The notes beneath the pieces were generated by a model. It was not told where the DNA came from and searched no databases. It was given only the letters and a program-made list of their open reading frames with translations. From Burkholderiaceae bacterium (lineage in GTDB: Bacteria; Pseudomonadota; Gammaproteobacteria; Burkholderiales; Burkholderiaceae), in NCBI GenBank assembly GCA_947448695.1, contig CANFOL010000016.1:1-42892 (forward strand): a stretch of 42,892 nt of DNA, read 5' to 3'. Both the position numbers and the translations under genes were made by a program. Positions 34,382 to 42,865 of the stretch are shown here, in pieces; positions within the stretch are counted from its first letter, which is position 1; each line of letters starts with the position of its first letter.

Positions 34382-35422
34382 ATGCCAACCTATTCCCCTT
34401 CACATTTAAATCATGTCATAGAAGTTATTTTTTCAGCCGCGGGCGCAAAAAAGCAAGATGCGCTTCAGATAGCTGATATTTTGGTAGCTAATCACTTAGC
34501 CGGTCATGATTCGCATGGAATTTTACGGATACCCGAATATTTACAAAGTATTCTTGATGGTGAAATTGACCCGAAAGCAGATCCAGAAATCATTCAAGAA
34601 ACTCCTACGAGTGCAGTAGTTAAAGGAAATTGGTCTTTTGGTCAGGTGGTTGGGAATTACGCAACAGACATTGCCATTGAAAAAGCTTTAGCTATGGGTG
34701 TTTGCGCAGTATCTGTTGTGCAGGCAGCTCATACAGGTAGATTAGCGGTATTTACTGAGCGGGCGGCCGCAAAAGATGTCGTCATGTTCATGACGATAGG
34801 AACCGTGGACCGTCCAATGACAGCGCCTTATGGTGGCGCAGCCCCATTTTTTGGAACCAACCCCATTGCGATTACGTTACCTAATCAAGAGGGCCCACAT
34901 GTGACCTTAGACTTTGCCACCTCAGCAATTGCGGCAGGGAAAATTAAGGTTGCTAAGGCTAAGCATGAGTCCTTACCCCCTGACTGTTTATTAGATAAAC
35001 ATGGAAACCCAAGTACGAATCCCAGTGATTTTTTTGATGGTGGATTTATGTTGCCTTTTGGCGGACATAAAGGTTACGCCTTGGCGGTAATGGCTGAATT
35101 GATGAGCGGACCATTGGTTGGTTCGGAGTATTTTCCGGGAGTAACTCAGCGAAGTGGCATTTTTATTTTTGCTATGAAAGCATCCTTATTTCAACCGATG
35201 GAGAAATACAATCAGGCCTTACAAAAAACAAGGAAAAAAATCAAAGCTATTCCCCCGGCCAAAGGTTTTCAAGAGGTTTTATTGCCTGGGGAGCCCGAGT
35301 TTCTCATGCTTCAAAAAAGGATTAAGCAAGGAATTGAAGTACCTTCAGATACTTGGGGGGCTGTTAAAAAAGCAGGACTTACAGTTGGTGTAGACATTGA
35401 TCAATTAGATATCGATTCATAG
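34382..35422 (+). CDS. Ldh-family (malate/L-lactate dehydrogenase type) oxidoreductase
   Basis: A 346-residue NAD(P)-dependent dehydrogenase of the Rossmann-unrelated Ldh family. HDSHGILRIPEY holds the catalytic His45 and conserved Arg, QAAHTGRLA holds His117, and FGTNPIAI, LDFATSAIAAGK and LPFGGHKGYALAVMAELM are the NAD-binding blocks. The family includes ureidoglycolate, malate, sulfolactate and 2,3-diketogulonate dehydrogenases; the substrate is a 2-hydroxyacid. It heads an operon with an NTF2-like protein, a BadI/MenB-like hydrolase, a Bug receptor, an MDR enzyme and an amidohydrolase. Confidence 0.9.
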   Translation: MPTYSPSHLNHVIEVIFSAAGAKKQDALQIADILVANHLAGHDSHGILRIPEYLQSILDGEIDPKADPEIIQETPTSAVVKGNWSFGQVVGNYATDIAIEKALAMGVCAVSVVQAAHTGRLAVFTERAAAKDVVMFMTIGTVDRPMTAPYGGAAPFFGTNPIAITLPNQEGPHVTLDFATSAIAAGKIKVAKAKHESLPPDCLLDKHGNPSTNPSDFFDGGFMLPFGGHKGYALAVMAELMSGPLVGSEYFPGVTQRSGIFIFAMKASLFQPMEKYNQALQKTRKKIKAIPPAKGFQEVLLPGEPEFLMLQKRIKQGIEVPSDTWGAVKKAGLTVGVDIDQLDIDS

Positions 35423-35489
35423 ATTCATCGACCAGTATTGAATTTTTGATATAGTCATAACATTACAACAATAGATAGAAAGAAGAGAC

Positions 35490-35867
35490 ATGACACATCC
35501 AATATTGCAATGTGAAGAACAACGCCGTACAGCAATGAATCAAACGGATCTCAATGCCTTTAGACAGTTTTGTGATCCAGCGATGACCTACCGTCATAGC
35601 ACAGGTGCTGTTGATGATTTAACGCAGTATATTCATAAACTTGAAAGTAATCAGGTCAAGTATTCCAATGTTGAATTTAAAGACATGACTGTGATACTTC
35701 CGCAAAGTGGCGATCAAAAAGTTGCTTTGGTAATGGGGCATATGTTTGCTGATGTGACAAAACCAACTGAAAAAATCAAAATTAGTAGTCATTTTCAGAC
35801 TACTTGGACTCTAGTTGGCAATGATTGGAAACTACTTGCCGTACATAGTGCTTCTATAGGCCATTAA
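35490..35867 (+). CDS. NTF2-like (SnoaL/DUF4440-type) protein
   Basis: A 125-residue cone-fold protein without a signal peptide. The pattern CEEQRRTAMNQTDLNAFRQFCDPAMTYRHSTG, and the C-terminal TTWTLVGNDWKLLAVHSAS, are typical of DUF4440 and SnoaL-like domains. Members may be isomerases, dehydratases or binding proteins, or may lack catalysis. It lies between the Ldh-family gene (67 bases before) and the BadI/MenB-like gene (32 bases after). An auxiliary role in the same pathway is likely but unproven. Confidence 0.78.
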   Translation: MTHPILQCEEQRRTAMNQTDLNAFRQFCDPAMTYRHSTGAVDDLTQYIHKLESNQVKYSNVEFKDMTVILPQSGDQKVALVMGHMFADVTKPTEKIKISSHFQTTWTLVGNDWKLLAVHSASIGH

Positions 35868-35899
35868 TCTGTTATTGATCCTTGATAGGGGTTAAATAG

Positions 35900-36676
35900 A
35901 TGAATGATTTCACAGACATCATTTACGCGGAGCATCAGGGTGTAGCCACAATTACCATCAATCGCCCTGATAAATACAATGCTTTTCGTGGGAAGACTTG
36001 CGATGAACTGATTCAGGCCTTGCACCTTGCAGGCTGGAATCAGGATATTGGAGTGATTGTCCTGACCGGTGCTGGAGAAAAAGCGTTTTGTTCTGGCGGA
36101 GATCAGTCTGCGCAAGAAGGTGGATATGATGGTCGAGGCATGATTGGGCTTCCTTTGGAGGAGCTCCATAGTCTCATTCGAGAAGTACCAAAACCAGTCA
36201 TTGCCAGAGTGAATGGTTATGCAATTGGCGGCGGCAATGTTCTAGTGACTTGCTGTGATTTGGCAATCGCTTCTGATAATGCAATTTTTGGACAAGTAGG
36301 ACCAAGAGTCGGATCGGTAGATCCAGGGTTTGGCACTGCTTATTTAAGTCGGGTGATTGGTGAAAAGCGTGCACGCGAGATTTGGTATCTTTGCCGTAAA
36401 TATAGCGCACAACAAGCATTGGAATGGGGGCTTGTGAATGCCGTTGTTCCACAGAGTGAACTAGATCAAGAAGTGGATCAGTGGTGTCAAGAAATTATTG
36501 CACTCAGCCCTACGGCAATCAGTATTGCTAAGCGATCTTTTAATGCTGACTCAGATGCCATTAAAGGTATTGGTTCTTTAGGGATGCAAGCCCTTAAATT
36601 ATTTTATGAAACTGAAGAATCAAAAGAAGGTGTAAAAGCTTTTTTGGAAAAACGTAAGCCAAATTTCAGAAAGTAA
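35900..36676 (+). CDS. BadI/MenB-like crotonase (ring-processing CoA hydrolase)
   Basis: A 258-residue crotonase-fold enzyme. The oxyanion segments are FCSGGDQ (about 63-69) and YAIGGGN (about 107-113). GQVGPRVGSVDPGFGTAYL (about 131-149) has the Ser139 and Asp141 pair used by MenB and by BadI, the 2-ketocyclohexanecarboxyl-CoA ring-opening hydrolase. The overall wording, including TDIIY at the start and a C-terminal EKRKPNFRK, reads closer to BadI than to MenB. No menaquinone or benzoyl-CoA pathway genes accompany it. Ring opening of a cyclic beta-keto acyl-CoA is my preferred reading; specificity is inferred. Confidence 0.85.
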   Translation: MNDFTDIIYAEHQGVATITINRPDKYNAFRGKTCDELIQALHLAGWNQDIGVIVLTGAGEKAFCSGGDQSAQEGGYDGRGMIGLPLEELHSLIREVPKPVIARVNGYAIGGGNVLVTCCDLAIASDNAIFGQVGPRVGSVDPGFGTAYLSRVIGEKRAREIWYLCRKYSAQQALEWGLVNAVVPQSELDQEVDQWCQEIIALSPTAISIAKRSFNADSDAIKGIGSLGMQALKLFYETEESKEGVKAFLEKRKPNFRK

Positions 36677-36684
36677 AAATATAG

Positions 36685-37668
36685 ATGATCGCCAAATTCA
36701 TACAAAGAATAATTGGTTTTTCTCTCTTAGTGCTTGGATCGTTTACCCACGCTCAAAATATAGAGGCCAATTACCCAAGTAAACCTATTCGTATTATTAT
36801 TCCTCAAAGTTCAGGATCTGCAACCGATACCTTGATTCGTCTGATTGCCCCTAAATTAACTGAGCAGCTTGGACAAGCACTCATTCTCGAAAATAAATTA
36901 GGCGCTGGTGGAATTATTGGTGCTGACTATGTTGCTAAATCGGCACCTGATGGATATACCCTATTAATTGGAGCAACCTCATGGGTCACGATTGCTCCCC
37001 ATGTTTACAGCAAATTAAGTTATGACCCCCAAAAAGATTTAGCTCCAATATCTATTTTTGCAGTTGGTCAAAATGTTTTAGCTGTTTCAGCGACATCGCC
37101 TTACATGCATCTCAAAGATTTGGTTGCAAATATGAAAACGAATCCTAATAGCTTGAACATGGCCTCAGCTGGAATTGGTTCAACCAGTCATCTAGCTGGT
37201 GAAATGTTGACCTCGATGGCAAGTGTATCCGCGGTACATGTACCTTATAAAGGAGCAGGGCCCTCTGTTATGTCCTTATTATCAGGAGAATCACAATGGG
37301 TTTTTACACCGATGCAAGGACCGATTGCATTGATTCGCTCTGGAAGGTTAAGAGCACTTGCCGTAGGCGGTAGTGTTCGATCAGCAATTTTGCCTGATGT
37401 TCCTACTGTTAAAGAAGCAGGTATTGCAGGATATGAGATGAAAAATTGGTATGGGTTACTTGCTCCAGCAGGAACACCGAAATCCATCATTGATAAATTA
37501 AATGCTGCAATAGTTAAAGTGGTAAATAGCCCAGAAATAAAAGAGCAGTTTTATGCTCAAGGATCGGAGCCCACTTCAAACACCCCGCAAGAATTTAGTC
37601 AATTCATTCGCGATGAAACCGACCGTATGTCTAGGGTAGTAAAAAAAGCTGGTATTAAGATTGAATAA
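36685..37668 (+). CDS. Bug/TctC-family periplasmic solute receptor (Bug 8)
   Basis: A 327-residue receptor with a signal peptide ending near THAQN (residue 25). The usual PFAPGG segment is PQSSGSATDTLIR, the most divergent first ligand loop of the eight receptors here. ENKLGAGGIIGADYV and APDGYTLLIG are standard. It begins eight bases after the BadI/MenB-like gene and is followed after 13 bases by the MDR gene, so its ligand is probably the acid degraded by this operon. No permease is adjacent. Confidence 0.9.
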   Translation: MIAKFIQRIIGFSLLVLGSFTHAQNIEANYPSKPIRIIIPQSSGSATDTLIRLIAPKLTEQLGQALILENKLGAGGIIGADYVAKSAPDGYTLLIGATSWVTIAPHVYSKLSYDPQKDLAPISIFAVGQNVLAVSATSPYMHLKDLVANMKTNPNSLNMASAGIGSTSHLAGEMLTSMASVSAVHVPYKGAGPSVMSLLSGESQWVFTPMQGPIALIRSGRLRALAVGGSVRSAILPDVPTVKEAGIAGYEMKNWYGLLAPAGTPKSIIDKLNAAIVKVVNSPEIKEQFYAQGSEPTSNTPQEFSQFIRDETDRMSRVVKKAGIKIE

Positions 37669-37681
37669 ACAAGGAAGATAC

Positions 37682-38659
37682 ATGCAAGCATTACGTTTTA
37701 ATCAGACTGGAGATTTAAGCTATTTAGAGTTCGTTGATATGCCCATCCCTTTCTTAGATCAAGATGAAGTATTAATTGAGATTAAGGCAGGTAGGCTTAA
37801 TAGAAATGATATTTCAAATGTCATGGGTCGCTTACCGTATACAACGATACCGAGAACTCCGGGGCGGGATTATTCTGGAATTATTCAGCAAGGACCTGTT
37901 GAGCTGATTGGCAAGGAAGTTTGGGGTACTGGCAAGGAGAATGGATTTATTCAAGACGGAAGTCATGCAGCTTATATGAAAGTACATCGTAGCGCAATAT
38001 CGCTTAAGCCCAAATCCTTATCCTTTGAAGAGGCTGCCAATTGCGGAACACCTTATATGACTGCCTGGGGAGCCATTCAATCATGTCACGTGAGTGAGGG
38101 GACACGTATTGTGGTGATTGGTGCCAACGGAGCGGTTGGTAATGCCGCCATTGAATTAGCCAAAAGACATAAAGCCCAAGTATTAGGTTTAGTGCGTCAA
38201 GAAGAGCATCTAGCGATTCTCAAGGAACAAGATGTGTTTGCAGATCTTCTCCCAGATGCTGTGGATGAAAAAGCATTAAAAAGTCTTATTTGGAAATATT
38301 TTTCACAAGGCCCTCAAGTGATTTTTGACACAACAGGACACTGGTTGCCAAGTTCTATACCGGCCCTTGGTAAATTTGGTCAAGTGGCGGTCATTGTTGC
38401 TCCTGGTAACGGACAAGTGACTATTTCAGTGAGAGATTTATATCGCAATGGGGCTACGATTGTTGGCGTAAATTCATTGCTATATTCAGGAAGTGAATGT
38501 GCAGCCATCTTTGATGGACTAACAAAAGATTTTGATCAACAACTGCTTCATCCACCAAAAAATATTCAAGCCCATGCTCTAAAAGATGCTATCGGAGTAT
38601 ACAAAGCCTTACAGGATGGCTTAACGACAGGTATGCATGTATTTATTCCCGAGCATTAA
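37682..38659 (+). CDS. quinone-oxidoreductase-like medium-chain dehydrogenase/reductase
   Basis: A 325-residue MDR superfamily protein. The GroES-like domain contains GRDYSGII (about 61-68), the NCGTPYMTAWGAI linker (about 121-133) follows, and the nucleotide motif is GANGAVGNAAIELA (about 151-164). Structural and catalytic zinc ligands of alcohol dehydrogenase are not evident, placing it with zinc-free quinone oxidoreductases and enoyl reductases. I chose the ATG at 37682 because AAGGAA lies six bases upstream; the in-frame TTG at 37661 overlaps Bug 8. It probably reduces an enone or enoyl intermediate of the operon's pathway. Confidence 0.87.
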   Translation: MQALRFNQTGDLSYLEFVDMPIPFLDQDEVLIEIKAGRLNRNDISNVMGRLPYTTIPRTPGRDYSGIIQQGPVELIGKEVWGTGKENGFIQDGSHAAYMKVHRSAISLKPKSLSFEEAANCGTPYMTAWGAIQSCHVSEGTRIVVIGANGAVGNAAIELAKRHKAQVLGLVRQEEHLAILKEQDVFADLLPDAVDEKALKSLIWKYFSQGPQVIFDTTGHWLPSSIPALGKFGQVAVIVAPGNGQVTISVRDLYRNGATIVGVNSLLYSGSECAAIFDGLTKDFDQQLLHPPKNIQAHALKDAIGVYKALQDGLTTGMHVFIPEH

Positions 38660-38664
38660 AACAT

Positions 38665-39477
38665 ATGAAAATTATTGATGCGCATGTACATATTTGGCAA
38701 AGTGGTAAACCGCGTGGAGCGCACCGTCAAGAGCCCTATTCAGCAACAGAAATAATCAAGGATATGCATTTCGCTGGGGTTGATGCGGCAATCATACAGC
38801 CACCTGCTTGGGATCCAAACGCAAATCAAATTGCGATTGAGGCGGCAAGACAACATCCGCAAAAATTTGGTATTTTAGGAAATTTTGCATTCGAGAGTGA
38901 GCGCCCAGATAAGATTTTAAAAACTTGGAGACAACAACCAGGAATGTTGGGACTTCGGTATATTTTGAACGAACCCAAACATCGTTCGTGGATGATGGGT
39001 ACAGAGTTAGATTGGTTGTGGTCTGGCGCTCAGGAAAACGCCATTCCAATCGCTATAGCAGCCAGTAGTCACCTTGAGGTATTTGCTTCGATTGCAACTC
39101 GTTATCCGCAATTAAAACTTATCATTGATCATTTAGGAGTCCCACTAGATGCCACAGGAGAGACCGCTTTTTTACAAATGAGTACTTTGCAGTCGCTCGC
39201 TAAATTTCCAAACATTGCAATCAAGGCGACGGCTGTTCCTGCTTATGCCACTGATTCATATCCATACCCAAGTATTGAAAAATATATTCAGCACATTTAT
39301 ACATTTTTTGGCCCTGAGCGTTTTTTTTGGGGCAGTGATATCACCAAATTACAGTGTACTTGGCGGCAATCGATTGATTTATTTTTAAATGAATACCAAT
39401 GGATTAGTGCTCAAGAGATTGATTTGGTCATGGGGAAAGCGTTGACTCAATGGCTGGATTGGGATCTAGGTTCTTAG
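38665..39477 (+). CDS. amidohydrolase-2 family TIM-barrel hydrolase
   Basis: A 270-residue metal-dependent hydrolase. The N-terminal DAHVHIW gives the His-x-His pair (His7, His9), LIIDHLG (about 152-158) carries a further conserved His, and FFWGSDITKL (about 219-228) the catalytic Asp. This is the PF04909 type, which includes 2-pyrone-4,6-dicarboxylate lactonase and related lactone hydrolases and decarboxylases. Five bases separate it from the MDR gene. Lactone hydrolysis fits an acid pathway, but the substrate is not identifiable. Confidence 0.85.
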   Translation: MKIIDAHVHIWQSGKPRGAHRQEPYSATEIIKDMHFAGVDAAIIQPPAWDPNANQIAIEAARQHPQKFGILGNFAFESERPDKILKTWRQQPGMLGLRYILNEPKHRSWMMGTELDWLWSGAQENAIPIAIAASSHLEVFASIATRYPQLKLIIDHLGVPLDATGETAFLQMSTLQSLAKFPNIAIKATAVPAYATDSYPYPSIEKYIQHIYTFFGPERFFWGSDITKLQCTWRQSIDLFLNEYQWISAQEIDLVMGKALTQWLDWDLGS

Positions 39478-39522
39478 TCATTCAAAGAAATCTATCAACA
39501 AAACGTATTGCAATGGATGACA

Positions 39523-40170
39523 TCAGATATTTTTGATATTGGTATAAATTAGGGTTGTTTGGTTTTGGTTAGACCCTGATTTTTCATAAATACGTTGGTA
39601 GGCATGGTTCGATAGTACGTTCCAATGCATCGGTATGTTATAGACTACATAGGCCGGAATTTTCCCAATTTTATTTAAAACGCAATCAAGCATATATTCA
39701 TCAAATGGATTAAAAAGATAAATAATTAAAGGTTTTTTGAGGGCTAAGAAATTGAAGTCCGCAACATTGCCATGTATGAAGTCTCCCTCATCCTGAAAGA
39801 GTTTTCTGTAATTTTTTTGGGCAATTTGAATCAATGGGTAATAAAAATCAATTCCAGTGATATTTTGTTTAATCCCTCTTTTTTGGTTGAGTATTTTCCA
39901 TACAAGGCAAACCTTACCTTTACCGCAACCCAAATCTAAAAAATGATATTTTTTGAAATCATCTTTTAAATAGTTAGCTAAAAAAGCATGGTTATTTTTA
40001 ATTTCACTTGTCCAGGAAGCGAAGTATGCTTTCCCGTGATCGAGAGATGTTGTACTTTTAAATTGATCTACGTCAAGACGCTGACTAGATGACGTTTGGT
40101 GGATAATATCAAAAAGAGTACGTTCTTTAAAGTTGTGAAGACTATTGACTAGTTTTTTTAAAATAGGCAT
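39523..40170 (-). CDS. class I SAM-dependent methyltransferase-like protein
   Basis: A protein of about 215 residues with the SAM-binding motif HFLDLGCGKGKVCL (about 76-89), followed by ITGIDFYY and a FIHGNVADFNFLALKKP segment typical of class I methyltransferases. The protein is rich in Lys, Asn and Phe. The target is unknown. I chose the ATG at 40170; a TTG at 40185 is an alternative, and neither has a good ribosome binding site. It converges with the amidohydrolase gene and appears unrelated to the catabolic island. Confidence 0.75.
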   Translation of the reverse strand: MPILKKLVNSLHNFKERTLFDIIHQTSSSQRLDVDQFKSTTSLDHGKAYFASWTSEIKNNHAFLANYLKDDFKKYHFLDLGCGKGKVCLVWKILNQKRGIKQNITGIDFYYPLIQIAQKNYRKLFQDEGDFIHGNVADFNFLALKKPLIIYLFNPFDEYMLDCVLNKIGKIPAYVVYNIPMHWNVLSNHAYQRIYEKSGSNQNQTTLIYTNIKNI

Positions 40171-40229
40171 AACTAAGGATTGCAATTTTCCCTAGATTCA
40201 TTCTTAAGCACAAGAATATTCAATCAAAC

Positions 40230-41003
40230 TTATAAATTTTGCCCCATCCACCAGGATAGGTCCAAGTACCATTTTTTCATATTCGACATTGCTCTTGCCC
40301 GCACGATAGTATCAACTAAATTTTCAAACTCTCTCAGGGTTTGCTTTGTGGGGTCATAGAGTTCACAGCCAACACGTATCCTTGAAATATCATTTCCTTG
40401 ATAAAAGTGTTTGATTTGAAGATTAAAATTAGCCGATCTTGAAGAGAGTCGCTCAAAATAACACGTATGCCAATAACCCCCTGCTGAAACATCCGTTGCT
40501 TCTGCACGCATATCTAACTGCAATCCCTGCCGACTAACGTCGACAACGTTTGTCAATAATTCTTGACCTGCGCCAAGACCAATGATTAATTTAAATGATT
40601 CATCTATTGGGGGCGCAATACGAAAGGTCTCACGACGTTGTATGACATATAAATCGTCTGGCATGTCACAAAGAACCATACCATTTTTGTCTACCTTAAT
40701 ATTTTTGCCCGTAAACTGAAACTTACCTGATTCTGTACACATCACAAAAATTCTGTGAGTATCAATCATATTAGCAAGCTCCGTCAGTGAGGGATCTTGT
40801 GGTTTAAAAAAACAGCCTTGATTTGGGTCAACATGAACTGCAAGGGCAATGGTTGGAGTCAGCCAATTTTCCAAACCATAGATTCCAACTACAGGGTGTT
40901 TTTGAAACTCTCTATCTAAAGTTCTGAATGCATGGCGAGATTCCACCAAGAAACTTGGCGATAATTTCTTTAGAGATTCCGGTTGAAAAATCTGTAGGGC
41001 CAT
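40230..41003 (-). CDS. PilZ-domain, YcgR-like cyclic-di-GMP effector
   Basis: A 257-residue protein with the YcgR architecture. An N-terminal YcgR-type domain (about 1-118) is followed by a PilZ domain carrying IQRRETFRI (Arg123, Arg124, Arg128) and DVSRQGLQL (155-163). These are the RxxxR and D/NxSxxG motifs that bind cyclic-di-GMP. YcgR-like proteins slow or redirect flagellar or surface motility when the second messenger rises. No flagellar genes are in the window. It begins eight bases after the stop of an exported protein gene on the same strand. Known target partners cannot be inferred. Confidence 0.8.
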   Translation of the reverse strand: MALQIFQPESLKKLSPSFLVESRHAFRTLDREFQKHPVVGIYGLENWLTPTIALAVHVDPNQGCFFKPQDPSLTELANMIDTHRIFVMCTESGKFQFTGKNIKVDKNGMVLCDMPDDLYVIQRRETFRIAPPIDESFKLIIGLGAGQELLTNVVDVSRQGLQLDMRAEATDVSAGGYWHTCYFERLSSRSANFNLQIKHFYQGNDISRIRVGCELYDPTKQTLREFENLVDTIVRARAMSNMKKWYLDLSWWMGQNL

Positions 41004-41010
41004 TAAAAAT

Positions 41011-41424
41011 TTATTTTTTACAAAGTTTATTAAAAATGATCATGAAATCTGGGTTGGTTTCAACAGGGATTTCTCTGGTGTTAAACCCGCTATTTAATTG
41101 TAATACGGGTTTACTGAGGGCGTCTAGTTCCGAATAGTTAATGCTGGACAGCGTATAGTAAGTCATTCCTACACAGTCAAAGACGAGATTTGAACGATTG
41201 GACTTTACTTTAGGTGGATTTGCGGAGGAGTTCCATTTGAAATTCTTCAAAACCCAGACTTTTTTCCAGTCTGGTGGGAGGTTAGTGATCGATGAGTTGT
41301 AAATAAACATTACATATTCGTTGTTTTCAGCAATTTTTAGACGATCATTTTGAAGCTCCGATGCAGAACCAAGGGAGGAAAAAATTATAAACAGGGATAA
41401 AAAGATCCAAAATGGAGTTTTCAT
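41011..41424 (-). CDS. exported protein, surface-adhesin protein E-like
   Basis: A 137-residue protein with a signal peptide (about 1-22, ending GSASE). The mature part has the loose pattern WKKVWVLKNF, then a cysteine (FDCVGMTYY), a second cysteine near the C-terminus (KLCKK) and beta-rich sequence. This resembles the Adhesin_E (surface-adhesin protein E) family of small periplasmic or surface proteins. The match is by pattern only. It is upstream of the PilZ gene with a seven-base gap, so the two may be co-transcribed. Confidence 0.55.
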   Translation of the reverse strand: MKTPFWIFLSLFIIFSSLGSASELQNDRLKIAENNEYVMFIYNSSITNLPPDWKKVWVLKNFKWNSSANPPKVKSNRSNLVFDCVGMTYYTLSSINYSELDALSKPVLQLNSGFNTREIPVETNPDFMIIFNKLCKK

Positions 41425-41508
41425 GTTACATTTTATCGAATAAGATTTAGTGATTGTAACTTTAAATTGCTCTCATGGTTCTTCCATTTCATGGTGTAAA
41501 GGATAACA

Positions 41509-41892
41509 ATGGATTCTGACCAAATTAAAAGAAAAGCTCGGTATGAGCATATTTCACACAATCTAGAGTTTGCCAGCCAATTATATAAAAAGGCGGCTAA
41601 CTCTCTCCAGTCTGGGGAGGATGATCAACATTATTATTCTTTTGTTAAGGAAGCTAATCATCTAATTGATGAGGCATTTCCTGAAAGATTAGTTGCTCAA
41701 AAACAGCAAGTCACAGCAAAACCTAGTGTAGGATTTGACTGGAAATTATTCCTGAAAGTTTTAATCCCTATTATTCTAGTTTTGATTACTTTACTCATCT
41801 TAGTATTTTCTGGAACTACAGGTGATATGACAAAGTCTTGGAACTCAGAGGAAATTCAAAAAAATACGGCGTATCCAAAAACGGCTCCTTAA
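41509..41892 (+). CDS. hypothetical protein with one transmembrane segment
   Basis: A 127-residue protein I do not recognise. Residues 1-75 are hydrophilic and predicted helical (many Lys, Glu, Gln and His). One strong transmembrane segment follows at about 79-103 (LFLKVLIPIILVLITLLILV). The short C-terminal tail is polar. A weak ribosome binding site, AAAGGA, is present. The topology suggests a cytoplasmic N-terminal domain anchored in the inner membrane. Function unknown. Confidence 0.6.
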   Translation: MDSDQIKRKARYEHISHNLEFASQLYKKAANSLQSGEDDQHYYSFVKEANHLIDEAFPERLVAQKQQVTAKPSVGFDWKLFLKVLIPIILVLITLLILVFSGTTGDMTKSWNSEEIQKNTAYPKTAP

Positions 41893-41951
41893 TTTAACAA
41901 AAGGCCTTATTTATCCGTAAAATACAGTATGCTAATTAATCCTATCAAAAA

Positions 41952-42269
41952 ATGAGTGAATATTCCATTAGAGACTTCCGAATTAACGGGGAAAGATATT
42001 ATCTTGTTGAGAAGGAAAATAAGGTGAGTTTTTATACAACCAATATTGCAGCGGCAAGATATTGGATTCGTTCGGAGATGAACGACCCCACGCTGATTCG
42101 ACCATTTCAAGCAGCCATTCCCCCTAGTGAGAGTGATGCTCAGAAGAATGAAGAGAGTAATGGTACTAAGCCAGAGGTTAAAACTGAAGCTTTGGAAGAG
42201 TCGCAGCCTACTCAGGAGGCGGCGGTACAAGACGCTGAGGCACCAAAAAAACCTGTTCGGATTAGTTAA
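41952..42269 (+). CDS. hypothetical protein with disordered acidic tail
   Basis: A 105-residue protein I do not recognise. Residues 1-55 look folded (YSIRDFRINGERYYLVEKENK, with several aromatic residues). Residues 56-105 are rich in Glu, Pro, Gln, Ala and Lys and probably disordered. No signal peptide or membrane segment. It follows the membrane protein gene after 59 bases and could be co-transcribed. The ribosome binding site is not obvious. Confidence 0.5.
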   Translation: MSEYSIRDFRINGERYYLVEKENKVSFYTTNIAAARYWIRSEMNDPTLIRPFQAAIPPSESDAQKNEESNGTKPEVKTEALEESQPTQEAAVQDAEAPKKPVRIS

Positions 42270-42421
42270 TCAGCTTTGATCAATAAGCCCTGTTGGTTGG
42301 CCTGTTTCTGAACTCAATTAATTGAAATTGAGTAAATACATGCCAAGCGTTAGTTTTGGGTAATCTAAAATCAGGATATTTTCTTTAACTAATTGAAAAT
42401 ATAAAGAATTTTCATCAGAAA
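42270..42421. other. intergenic region between convergent small genes with AT-rich hairpins
   Basis: Two short AT-rich inverted repeats lie here: ACTCAATT (42312-42319) with AATTGAGT (42326-42333), and TGAAAAT (42394-42400) with ATTTTCA (42408-42414). Both fall between convergent genes and may serve as weak terminators. I see no gene. Confidence 0.35.
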
Positions 42422-42709
42422 TTACGACTTCACTAATTTAAAATTAGTTGCGGGAAAAACATATTCTCTCCCAGAAAATTCCCAAATCCAGATATTGTCG
42501 TTATATTTTTGATAACAACTTCTAGTAGCCATTCCAATAGAGTTATAGGAGTATGAAAGCAACCAACCCTTGGCGTCTTTGCCATCAGAGGTTTTACAAG
42601 TATCGGAGGTGATCACATAAACCAAACCTGAGGCAGTCATTTGCCCTAAGACCTCAGCTTTGGCAGCAGTCATGGAGAAGAGCAGGGAGAAAAAGATCAA
42701 AAATTTCAC
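42422..42709 (-). CDS. small exported protein
   Basis: A 95-residue protein with a signal peptide (about 1-18, ending AAKAE). The mature domain has two cysteines (SDTCKTSDG and RSCYQKY) that could form a disulfide, and several aromatic residues. I do not recognise the family. It is oriented toward the convergent gene at 41952-42269. Confidence 0.5.
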   Translation of the reverse strand: MKFLIFFSLLFSMTAAKAEVLGQMTASGLVYVITSDTCKTSDGKDAKGWLLSYSYNSIGMATRSCYQKYNDNIWIWEFSGREYVFPATNFKLVKS

Positions 42710-42865
42710 GATGATATATAAATAAAGTAATTAACGTTTATTACGGACTAAAAGCGTATATTGGTTAATCACCAGTTGAGGAAAAATGCTAGATGTAAGA
42801 ATTCAACTATATTTTTTTCGAATAAAGCCGTATATAAAGGAAGACATCTTGCATTGCTCTAGCGT

